Origin: Deltaproteobacteria bacterium
GTDB lineage: Bacteria > Desulfobacterota > Syntrophia > Syntrophales > UBA5619
Length of the DNA stretch: 5,900 nt
Direction of reading: 5' to 3'
NCBI GenBank assembly: GCA_023487865.1
Contig: JAMDBG010000046.1
Location: 1 to 5,900, forward strand
The position numbers and the translations under genes are program-made. Under the pieces are notes generated by a model. The model was not told the origin of the DNA, searched no databases, and saw only the letters and a list, made by a program, of their open reading frames with translations. Each line of letters begins with the position of its first letter. Positions within the stretch are counted from its first letter, which is position 1. Below are positions 1-5,004 of this stretch, piece after piece.

Positions 1-1367
1 TCGCTGAGGCGGGCGATGGGAGCCTCCGCGACTCGCAGAGCATCTTCGACCAGGTGATCTCCTATGCCGGGTTCGATATCGCGGACAAAGCGGTAGAGGA
101 GATTCTCGGCCGGTCGGACCGGCGCTTCCTGGTTCTTCTGTCGCAGGCGGTCCTCGGGAGAGACGCAGCCGGATGCCTGAAGATCATCGATGAGGGCTAT
201 TACGCGGGTCTCGACATGAAGTTCTTCTACCAGATGCTCCTCGGCCATTTTCGGAATCTGCTCCTGGTCGGGATTACGGATGGGGGGGGCGCCCTTGTCG
301 ATCTGCCCGGAGAGGAACTGGCAAAACTGAAACAACAGGTAGAAGGGGTGTCACGGGAGACCCTCCAGAGGTACCTGGAGATCCTGATGGCCGAGGAGGA
401 GACAGTCCGAAGGAGCCAGAATGCGCGAATGAACCTGGAGGCTATCCTCTGCCGGATGGCCTGGCTGGAGCCCCTGATTCCCATCGAGGCGGTACTCTCC
501 CGGATGGAGGGGCTGGAACGGCGTCTCGGAGGCGGTGCTGCGCCGCCGGGCGGTGTGACGGACGGCGGCGGGATGGGCGGGAAGACTTCAAGCCTCGGAA
601 TGGCTGAAAATAGCAGAGAGTTTGGGACCCGTTCCGCAAAGAGCGGTCCGGATGCGAAGCAAATGGGCAAAAGCCCGGCAGGAGAGGCCGGTTCGAGACA
701 GGGTCGACCCTCGGAACGTGGGATCAGCGAGGGAAACACTGCGGAGCGCGCCGGACAACGAACGGAGCCCTCCCCTCCCGGGGGTGCTGCCCTGCCGGCA
801 GGGCGGTTGTCCGAAGAGCGCCCCGAATACCGGACCGGCAGCGCCGTAATGCCGGGAGGGAATTGGGACGATTTCAAGGACTTCGTGAAGCGATCGGATG
901 CAGCCCTCTGGGCGAAGCTTGAATCGGCGCAGTGTCTTGCCTCTGAGGAGGGGTGCCTCCGGATCGGCTTTCCGCAGGGGTATCTCTTCCGCGACGATGT
1001 GGACGCGCGCAAGACAGCGCTCGAGACGCTCGCCCGGCAGTTTTTTCGTCGGGAGACGGCACTGGCGATCGAAACCATTGCATCGGAAACCTCCGGTCCG
1101 GGACAGGCCGGCAGTAACGGCAACGGTCCAAACGGCAGGGCAGCGAAGAACCATCGGTTACAGGAGATCAGGCGGGAAGCGCTTTCTCATCCGCTTCTCC
1201 TGAAAGTCCTAGATGTATTCCCCCGTGCGGAGGTGCGGGAGGTGAAATTACGCGAAGTCCAGGCGGAGGCCCCTGCGGCACCCCCTTCCCCCCTGAAGGA
1301 TGGGGTCGATCTGCCGCTGAACGAGGAAGGGTCCGCTGTACCGCCGGAGGAGATGAGTGAGGATTGA
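1..1367 (+). CDS. dnaX: DNA polymerase III clamp-loader subunit gamma/tau, 5'-truncated by window edge
   Basis: This is the tau/gamma subunit of the DNA polymerase III clamp loader, an ATPase part that loads the sliding clamp and, through its C-terminal part, couples polymerase and helicase. The frame is open from base 3. It begins inside the AAA+ core with the sensor-2-type sequence GSLRDSQSIFDQ, so the Walker motifs lie upstream and the GTG at 54 is an internal Val, not a start. About 454 residues are visible. A helical collar domain runs to about base 510. A Gly/Pro/Ser/Arg-rich, low-complexity linker covers about 520-860. A second folded part (about 860-1265) starts near NWDDFKDFVKR and ends with EALSHPLLLKVLDVFPRAEVREVK, a pattern I recognise from the end of deltaproteobacterial DnaX proteins. 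An acidic tail follows, with TGA at 1365. ybaB and recR follow, the classic neighbourhood. No A-rich slippery site of the E. coli type was seen, so a short gamma form is not evident. Confidence 0.93.
   Translation, partial: AEAGDGSLRDSQSIFDQVISYAGFDIADKAVEEILGRSDRRFLVLLSQAVLGRDAAGCLKIIDEGYYAGLDMKFFYQMLLGHFRNLLLVGITDGGGALVDLPGEELAKLKQQVEGVSRETLQRYLEILMAEEETVRRSQNARMNLEAILCRMAWLEPLIPIEAVLSRMEGLERRLGGGAAPPGGVTDGGGMGGKTSSLGMAENSREFGTRSAKSGPDAKQMGKSPAGEAGSRQGRPSERGISEGNTAERAGQRTEPSPPGGAALPAGRLSEERPEYRTGSAVMPGGNWDDFKDFVKRSDAALWAKLESAQCLASEEGCLRIGFPQGYLFRDDVDARKTALETLARQFFRRETALAIETIASETSGPGQAGSNGNGPNGRAAKNHRLQEIRREALSHPLLLKVLDVFPRAEVREVKLREVQAEAPAAPPSPLKDGVDLPLNEEGSAVPPEEMSED
789..804. repeat. 16-base perfect palindrome inside the dnaX linker
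   Basis: GCCCTGCCGGCAGGGC reads identically on both strands. In RNA it would fold as a 6-bp GC stem with a CCGG loop. U-G, C-G and G-U pairs at 788/805, 787/806 and 786/807 extend it to 9 bp. It lies in the low-complexity linker of dnaX, just after a five-G run (780-784). It may simply result from GC-rich Ala/Pro/Gly codons, or it may act in RNA structure or protein binding. No function is shown. Confidence 0.5.
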
Positions 1368-1491
1368 CGGTTTCGTAAGATGTCCGGATGCTGCGTTGCG
1401 CTGCTTCCCTCGTCTCTCCCTTTCCTGAAATCTTTCCCGGTGAGGGGAAGGGAAATTTGAAAAATAGGGGCTTTTGTCCCCATTGAACCTC

Positions 1492-1498
1492 AGGAGGT
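1492..1498 (+). promoter_or_regulatory. Strong ribosome binding site that fixes the GTG start of ybaB
   Basis: AGGAGGT is a near-perfect Shine-Dalgarno match ending 9 bases before the GTG at 1508. The coding sequence that starts there matches the usual N-terminus of YbaB proteins (a short Met-rich helix with NIMKQAKKMQ). Thus GTG, not a later ATG, is the most likely start. Confidence 0.85.
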
Positions 1499-1507
1499 TA
1501 AGTCATC

Positions 1508-1819
1508 GTGCAGAATTTTGGTAATATCATGAAGCAGGCGAAGAAGATGCAGGAGAGGATGATGGCGCTCCAGGAAGAGCTGGCGGCCAAAACCGTCGAG
1601 GCGACCGCCGGCGGCGGGATGGTCACGGTGACCGTCAACGGGAAGTTCGAGGTCCTCTCCCTGAAGATAGAAAAAGAGGTCGTCAATCCTGAGGATGTCG
1701 AGATGCTTCAGGACCTGATCATCGCAGCGGTCAATGAGGGGGTCCGCAAGGCCCAGGAGATGTCCGCCGCCGAGATGGCGAAAATTACCGGCGGGATGCA
1801 GATCCCCGGTTTGATGTAG
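1508..1819 (+). CDS. ybaB: YbaB/EbfC family nucleoid-associated protein
   Basis: This is a small DNA-binding protein of the YbaB/EbfC family. Members form homodimers shaped like tweezers, bind DNA and coat the nucleoid; their exact cellular role is still unsettled. The 103-residue length is typical. An N-terminal amphipathic helix rich in Lys, Met and Glu (about residues 5-30) precedes the family's signature glycine-rich strand pair GGGMVTVTVNGKFEVLSLKI (35-54). Next come PEDVEMLQDLIIAAVNEG (61-78), a C-terminal helix, and the common ending ITGGMQIPGLM. It starts with GTG behind a strong ribosome site. It sits between dnaX and recR, the arrangement seen across many bacteria, and recR begins 10 bases after its stop, so the two are translated from one message. 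Confidence 0.95.
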   Translation: MQNFGNIMKQAKKMQERMMALQEELAAKTVEATAGGGMVTVTVNGKFEVLSLKIEKEVVNPEDVEMLQDLIIAAVNEGVRKAQEMSAAEMAKITGGMQIPGLM

Positions 1820-1829
1820 AGGGGACGGC

Positions 1830-2429
1830 ATGACCGGATACGCCCTTCCCATCAAGCGACTGATCAAGGAGTTGTCCCGGCTCCCCGGTATCGGGGAAAA
1901 GACGGCGGCCAGACTCGCAGCCCATCTCCTCCGGGTCTCCGGCGAAGAGGCCAGGAGACTTGCCGAGAGCATACTCGAAGTGAAGCAGAAAATCCGCCTC
2001 TGTTCCGTCTGTTTCAACCTCGCCGAAGGGGAGATCTGCGAGATCTGCGCCGACACAGGCAGGAACCGGGAGCTCGTCTGCATTGTCGAGGAACCGGATT
2101 CCCTGATCGCCCTGGAGGAGAGCGGCGAATACAGAGGCGTATACCACGTCCTGCACGGGGCGCTCTCCCCGCTCGACGGTATCGGTCCGGAGCAGCTCCC
2201 GATACGCGAGCTCCTGGTCCGGATTGCGGCGCACCCGGTCGCGGAGGTGATCATGGCCACGAATCCCAGCGTGGCGGGTGAGACGACGGCGCTGATGCTC
2301 TCGAAGCTCATCAAGGAGCGGGGTGTCAAGGTCAGCCGGATCGCGCTCGGCATTCCCGTAGGGGGAGATCTGAAGTACGCAGACCGGATGACGCTGGCAA
2401 AATGTCTCGAATTCCGCCGGGGGGTTTAA
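1830..2429 (+). CDS. recR: Recombination mediator protein RecR
   Basis: RecR works with RecO (and RecF) to load RecA onto single-stranded DNA during gap repair and replication restart. The 199-residue length is the family norm. A helix-hairpin-helix is visible at LPGIGEKTAARLA (18-30). It is followed by a four-cysteine zinc site (C58, C61, C70, C73 in CSVC...CEIC), then the Toprim domain from about residue 80 to 175, starting at ELVCIVEEPDSLIALE. The C-terminus GIPVGGDLKYADRMTLAKCLEFRR is the classic RecR ending, with its Walker-B-like segment. All key elements are intact. The ATG at 1830 has GAGGGG five bases upstream, and the gene follows ybaB by 10 bases, so it is the last gene of the dnaX-side cluster. 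The TAA at 2427-2429 is followed by a long non-coding gap. Confidence 0.97.
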   Translation: MTGYALPIKRLIKELSRLPGIGEKTAARLAAHLLRVSGEEARRLAESILEVKQKIRLCSVCFNLAEGEICEICADTGRNRELVCIVEEPDSLIALEESGEYRGVYHVLHGALSPLDGIGPEQLPIRELLVRIAAHPVAEVIMATNPSVAGETTALMLSKLIKERGVKVSRIALGIPVGGDLKYADRMTLAKCLEFRRGV

Positions 2430-2458
2430 ACCAGACACCCTCTGCAGTCTTTGACAGC

Positions 2459-2502
2459 CCTTTCCTCTCTTCCCACCTTCACCATGAAGAGAGAGGGAAA
2501 AG
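2459..2502 (+). terminator. Imperfect hairpin 30 bases after recR, possible transcript end
   Basis: CTCTCTT (2465-2471) pairs with AAGAGAG (2487-2493). After a small bulge, the TTTCC side (2461-2465) can pair with GGAAA (2496-2500), leaving a 15-base loop. No T tract follows, so this is not a textbook intrinsic terminator. It could be a 3' stabilising structure or a Rho-dependent end for the dnaX-ybaB-recR message. Confidence 0.3.
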
Positions 2503-2773
2503 AGCCCCTGCTTGCGTGCTGGCCGTGCACGGTTGTGCTTTGAACGCACAGAACACGGCCGCGGTTTGGTGTCGCCGCTTCCTGTCGTCGCTGCCCCTTT
2601 TCGTGCGGTATGCGAACTCATTTAACTCTTGTCTCCTGGCTGTTTGGCTTCCTTCCTCCGGGTCCATCGACCTGCGGGGCGATACATAACTTTTTGTTTT
2701 ATATTGTATTATGGTGAGGCGATTTTTTTTCTGCAGGGATGTCATGAGGTCATTTGAAACTGGCATCCATTTT

Positions 2774-2818
2774 GCGGAAGTGCCCCACATTTAAGGCGCA
2801 GCTCCGGGATCCGCTTTT
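2774..2818 (+). terminator. Two-part stem-loop followed by TTTT upstream of por, weak
   Basis: GCGGA (2774-2778) can pair with TCCGC (2810-2814), and inside it GTGCC (2780-2784) with GGCGC (2795-2799, one G-U pair) around a 10-base loop. Four Ts follow. The inner right side has about 10 unpaired bases, so the fold is only moderately stable. It may be a weak terminator shielding por from read-through, or chance. Confidence 0.25.
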
Positions 2819-2846
2819 AACATTAAATTCAACGAATGACTAATTA

Positions 2847-2876
2847 TTCCGGGAGGATCAACGCATCCTGCGGGAA
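2847..2876. promoter_or_regulatory. Imperfect 12-base dyad just upstream of the por -35, candidate operator
   Basis: TTCCGGGAGGAT (2847-2858) and ATCCTGCGGGAA (2865-2876) are inverted copies matching at 10 of 12 positions, with a 6-base spacer. The dyad ends 5 bases before the candidate -35 box at 2882. That position suits an activator or repressor binding site for the por operon. The binding protein cannot be named from the sequence. Confidence 0.4.
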
Positions 2877-2881
2877 AACTA

Positions 2882-2909
2882 TTGACAGTCCCCGGCAAGT
2901 GCGATAACA
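2882..2909 (+). promoter_or_regulatory. Candidate sigma-70 promoter for the por operon
   Basis: A perfect TTGACA (2882-2887) is followed after 15 bases by GATAAC (2903-2908), a 4-of-6 match to the -10 consensus, or after 16 bases by ATAACA (2904-2909). The spacer is shorter than ideal. Transcription would begin near 2916, giving a leader of about 40 bases before the porC ATG at 2958. The place is right, since it is the last stretch before a four-gene operon and follows a long gap, but the -10 is only fair. Confidence 0.45.
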
Positions 2910-2924
2910 AGGTGCCGGTTTTTT
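2892..2924 (+). promoter_or_regulatory. Dyad with T tract overlapping the candidate por -10: operator or small terminator
   Basis: CCGGCA (2892-2897) and TGCCGG (2913-2918) form a perfect 6-bp inverted repeat around a 15-base loop and are followed directly by six Ts (2919-2924). For RNA polymerase arriving from upstream this resembles a short intrinsic terminator. As DNA, the repeat is centred at about 2905, on the candidate -10, which would suit a repressor site. Both readings are inference. Confidence 0.4.
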
Positions 2925-2957
2925 CAAAGAAGCTAATCACTACGGGAGAGTGGACGA

Positions 2958-3506
2958 ATGTTAGAAATCAGATGGCATGGAAGAGGCGGTCAGGGGGCGG
3001 TCACCTCTGTGGAGCTGTTTGCCCTAGCCGCCATTGCAGAGGGGAAGTTTGCGTCGGGATTCCCGAGCTTCGGGACGGAGAGGCGCGGGGCGCCGGTGAC
3101 GGGGTTCAACCGGGTGGACGACAAGCAGATCAAGATCCGCTCCGGCATCTACCACCCCGACGTGGTCGTCGTCCTCGATGAGAGCCTCGTGGCCCTGGTC
3201 GATGTCGCCGAGGGGTTGAAACCGGACGGAATCCTCCTGGTCAACACAACGAAAAGCCTGGAAGATCTGAAAAAGGTCATCCGGTACGAGGGGAAGATCG
3301 CGACCGTTGACGCGACCGGGATCGCCTGGAAGGAGCTCGGCGTGCCCATCACAAACACCACCATGCTGGGCGCCCTCGTCAAGCTGACGGGGATCGTGAA
3401 ATTCGAATCCCTGGATGAGCCCATCAAGGAACGTTTCGGCAGGATCGCCGCCAAGAACCTGGCGGCCGCGAAAAGCTCCTACGAACAAGTCAAATTCATC
3501 AATTAG
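2958..3506 (+). CDS. porC: Pyruvate:ferredoxin oxidoreductase, gamma subunit
   Basis: This is the gamma subunit of a four-subunit 2-oxoacid:ferredoxin oxidoreductase, a cytoplasmic complex that interconverts pyruvate + CoA with acetyl-CoA + CO2 while exchanging electrons with ferredoxin. The gamma domain is linked to CoA handling in this family. The 182-residue length is usual. The diagnostic N-terminus WHGRGGQGAVTSVELFA (6-22) holds a glycine-rich nucleotide-fold loop (GRGGQG, 8-13), and FPSFGTERRGAPV (35-47) follows, with the family's conserved ERRG. The middle has alternating strands and helices (HPDVVVVLDE; ILLVNTT) and the later ITNTTMLGAL is also typical. The ATG at 2958 has GGGAG 9 bases upstream. 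It is the first gene of the operon, with porD starting 34 bases after its stop. Pyruvate is preferred over branched-chain 2-oxoacids as substrate from the overall resemblance and gene order, but the family cannot be split with certainty by eye. Confidence 0.92.
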   Translation: MLEIRWHGRGGQGAVTSVELFALAAIAEGKFASGFPSFGTERRGAPVTGFNRVDDKQIKIRSGIYHPDVVVVLDESLVALVDVAEGLKPDGILLVNTTKSLEDLKKVIRYEGKIATVDATGIAWKELGVPITNTTMLGALVKLTGIVKFESLDEPIKERFGRIAAKNLAAAKSSYEQVKFIN

Positions 3507-3528
3507 ACAGAGCGGATGAAATAACCTT

Positions 3529-3534
3529 TGAGGT
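3529..3534 (+). promoter_or_regulatory. Ribosome binding site that favours the second ATG of porD
   Basis: TGAGGT (3529-3534) directly abuts an ATG at 3535, too close for initiation there. It lies six bases before a second in-frame ATG at 3541, giving good spacing. The second ATG (MSEKKG...) is therefore the likelier start. Confidence 0.65.
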
Positions 3535-3540
3535 ATGACG

Positions 3541-3834
3541 ATGAGTGAGAAAAAAGGGCCAGAAACCTGGCAGGAGATCAATCCCGGATGCATGGTTTTC
3601 CGGAAGGGGAGCGCCTCGGAATATCACACCGGGAGCTGGCGGGCGAAGCGTCCGCTCTGGGAAAACGAGAAGTGCATCAAATGCGGTGTCTGCTATATAT
3701 ACTGCCCCGAGGGGTGTATTACCGAACAGCAAGACGGATTTTTTGATGCGAACCTGGACTACTGCAAGGGGTGCGGCATCTGCGCCCACGAATGCTGGCC
3801 GGGCGCCATCAAAATGGTCAATGAGGAGGAATAG
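3541..3834 (+). CDS. porD: Pyruvate:ferredoxin oxidoreductase, delta subunit (2x[4Fe-4S] ferredoxin-like)
   Basis: This is the small electron-transfer subunit of the complex. It moves electrons between the [4Fe-4S] cluster in PorB and soluble ferredoxin. Counting from the ATG at 3541 it has 97 residues, or 99 if the ATG at 3535 is used. The N-terminal extension contains TGSWRAKRPLWENEKC, a hallmark of this subunit. Two ferredoxin cluster motifs follow: C45-x2-C48-x2-C51-x3-C55 with P56, and C75-x2-C78-x2-C81-x3-C85. In bacterial-type ferredoxin folds the fourth Cys of each motif ligates the other cluster. All eight ligands are present, so two [4Fe-4S] clusters are expected. An extra Cys occurs at 59. 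The gene ends with AATGAGGAGGAATAG, whose AGGAGG serves as ribosome site for porA three bases downstream, so the two are translationally linked. Confidence 0.94.
   Translation: MSEKKGPETWQEINPGCMVFRKGSASEYHTGSWRAKRPLWENEKCIKCGVCYIYCPEGCITEQQDGFFDANLDYCKGCGICAHECWPGAIKMVNEEE
3824..3830 (+). promoter_or_regulatory. Ribosome binding site of porA embedded in the last codons of porD
   Basis: AGGAGGA encodes part of the Glu-rich end of PorD and lies seven bases before the porA ATG at 3838. Ribosomes finishing porD therefore uncover or directly feed the porA start, which helps keep subunit amounts equal. Confidence 0.8.
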
Positions 3835-3837
3835 AGG

Positions 3838-5004
3838 ATGGGCAAACGAGTAGGAATGGAAGTAGCGATTGCGTCCGCGGAGGCGGCCGCACTCTGCAAG
3901 TTCGATGTGGCGTCCGTGTATCCCATCACCCCTCAGTCCCATGTGGCCGAGCATCTGTCGGACATCGTTGCCGACGGGCGCGTGGACGCCTCCTTCATCA
4001 CCGTCGAGTCCGAGCATTCCGCCCTGAGCTCCGCGATGGGCGCCTCGGCGACCGGCGCCCGCGTCGTGACGGCGACCAGCTCCCAGGGGCTGCTTTTCAT
4101 GGGCGAGGTGATGCCGATCACGTCGGCGATGCGCCTGCCGATCGTCATGATCATCGCCAACCGTGCGGTCTCCGGCCCGATCAACATCTGGAACGACCAC
4201 AGCGACATCATGCCGATGCGCGACACGGGCTGGATCTCCTTCTTCGCCGACAACGGCCAGGAGGTGGTCGACATGGTCATCCAGGCCTTCAAGGTGGGCG
4301 AGGATAGGCGGGTCATGCTTCCGGTGAACGTGAACATGGACGGATTCCAGTTGACCCATGTGGTCGAGCCGATCATCATGCCCGACCAGGAGGAGGTGGA
4401 CAAGTTCCTTCCTCCCTATAAGCCTTTTGCCGCGCTCCACCCCGACAATGTCGTCTCGATGGGGACCCTGGGCATGCCCGAGTTTTTCACCGAGGCGCAG
4501 AAGTCCAAGAACGTGGCCCTCGTCAACTCCAAGAAGGTGATCCTCGAAGTCTGGAAGGAGTGGGAGAAGCAGTTCGGCCGGAAGTACGAGCCGATCCAGT
4601 CGTATAAAACCGAGGATGCCGAGATCGCCCTCCTGACGATGGGGTCGATGGGCGAGACGGCGGAGATCGCCGTCGACGAACTCCGCAAGCAGGGCGTCAA
4701 AGCGGGCCTGCTGAAGCTCAAACTCTGGCGGCCCTTCCCCTTCGACGAACTGAAGAAGGCGGTCAAGGGAATCAAAGTGCTGGCGGTGACGGACCGCGCC
4801 TGCTCCTTTGGCGGTCCCGGCGGCCCCGTCTTCTCGGAGATCCGCTCCGCCCTCTATGACGCGCCGAAACGTCCGAAGATCGTCAACTTCCTCATCGGCC
4901 TGGGCGGCAGGGACGTCCAGGTGGAGGATTTCATGGCGATGGTCCAGAAGGCGGCCAAAGGAAAATTATCGGAACCATACGAATTTTACGGAGTGAGGGG
5001 ATAA
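3838..5004 (+). CDS. porA: Pyruvate:ferredoxin oxidoreductase, alpha subunit
   Basis: The alpha subunit supplies the pyrimidine-binding side of the thiamine diphosphate site and much of the substrate pocket. It has 388 residues, normal for the family. The N-terminal domain (about 1-175) carries the signature VYPITPQS (27-34), then ITVESEHSALSSAMGASATGAR (54-75), SSQGLLFMGE (81-90) and IIANRAVSGPINIWNDHSD (105-123). From memory of the Desulfovibrio africanus enzyme, T31, E57 and R109 correspond to the substrate Thr, the Glu that activates the cofactor, and the substrate Arg. The transketolase C-terminal-like domain follows at about 255-388, including LLTMGSMGETAEIAVDELR, LWRPFPFDELKKAVKG and DRACSFGGPGGPVFSEI, all standard. 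The ATG at 3838 has AGGAGG seven bases upstream. The stop TAA (5002-5004) shares its last A with the ATG of porB, a TAATG junction that couples alpha and beta translation. The gene is intact. Confidence 0.95.
   Translation: MGKRVGMEVAIASAEAAALCKFDVASVYPITPQSHVAEHLSDIVADGRVDASFITVESEHSALSSAMGASATGARVVTATSSQGLLFMGEVMPITSAMRLPIVMIIANRAVSGPINIWNDHSDIMPMRDTGWISFFADNGQEVVDMVIQAFKVGEDRRVMLPVNVNMDGFQLTHVVEPIIMPDQEEVDKFLPPYKPFAALHPDNVVSMGTLGMPEFFTEAQKSKNVALVNSKKVILEVWKEWEKQFGRKYEPIQSYKTEDAEIALLTMGSMGETAEIAVDELRKQGVKAGLLKLKLWRPFPFDELKKAVKGIKVLAVTDRACSFGGPGGPVFSEIRSALYDAPKRPKIVNFLIGLGGRDVQVEDFMAMVQKAAKGKLSEPYEFYGVRG

Larger units (their letters stand above)
2430..2957. other. 528-base intergenic region between recR and the por operon
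   Basis: I see no convincing gene here. Short open frames exist on both strands, but none has a good ribosome site or a recognisable product. The first half is mixed-composition DNA with a hairpin at 2459-2502. The middle (about 2684-2735) is AT-rich, with several T runs including eight Ts at 2723-2730. The last part (2774-2957) holds stem-loops, a candidate promoter and the porC ribosome site. No tRNA, SRP RNA or known riboswitch pattern was recognised. The por control signals are expected here. Confidence 0.7.

Noticed and set aside
282..289. Eight-G run in dnaX as a slippage site
   Set aside because: The 0 frame (Gly-Gly-Gly) fits the collar domain. The -1 frame stays open well past it, so slipping would not give a short gamma form, and the run lies too early in the gene. 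It could still be an error-prone site, but the reading frame is intact.
227..1123. 298-codon minus-strand frame opposite dnaX
   Set aside because: The product is Ser/Arg/Pro-rich with no recognisable domain. It is explained as the antisense shadow of the GC-rich dnaX linker.
1457..1485. TTGAAA box and GGGG/CCCC hairpin (1467-1481) before ybaB as a promoter or attenuator
   Set aside because: There is no acceptable -10 at the right distance from TTGAAA, and the stem is only 4 bp with unpaired flanks.
1368..1507. Possible SRP RNA or tRNA between dnaX and ybaB
   Set aside because: Such RNAs sometimes sit near these genes, but neither the conserved SRP RNA loop sequence nor a tRNA T-arm is present in the 140 bases.
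1490..2621. Overlapping minus-strand frames opposite ybaB and recR
   Set aside because: They cover unmistakable YbaB and RecR on the + strand, and their translations show no motif.
2402..2689. 95-codon + strand frame starting inside recR and running into the gap
   Set aside because: It has no ribosome site, starts inside recR and has random-looking composition. It would also cross the recR stop region without any sign of a known fusion.
2882..3181. 99-codon + strand frame beginning on the por promoter and overlapping porC
   Set aside because: It is the shifted-frame shadow of porC, and its start sits on the TTGACA box.
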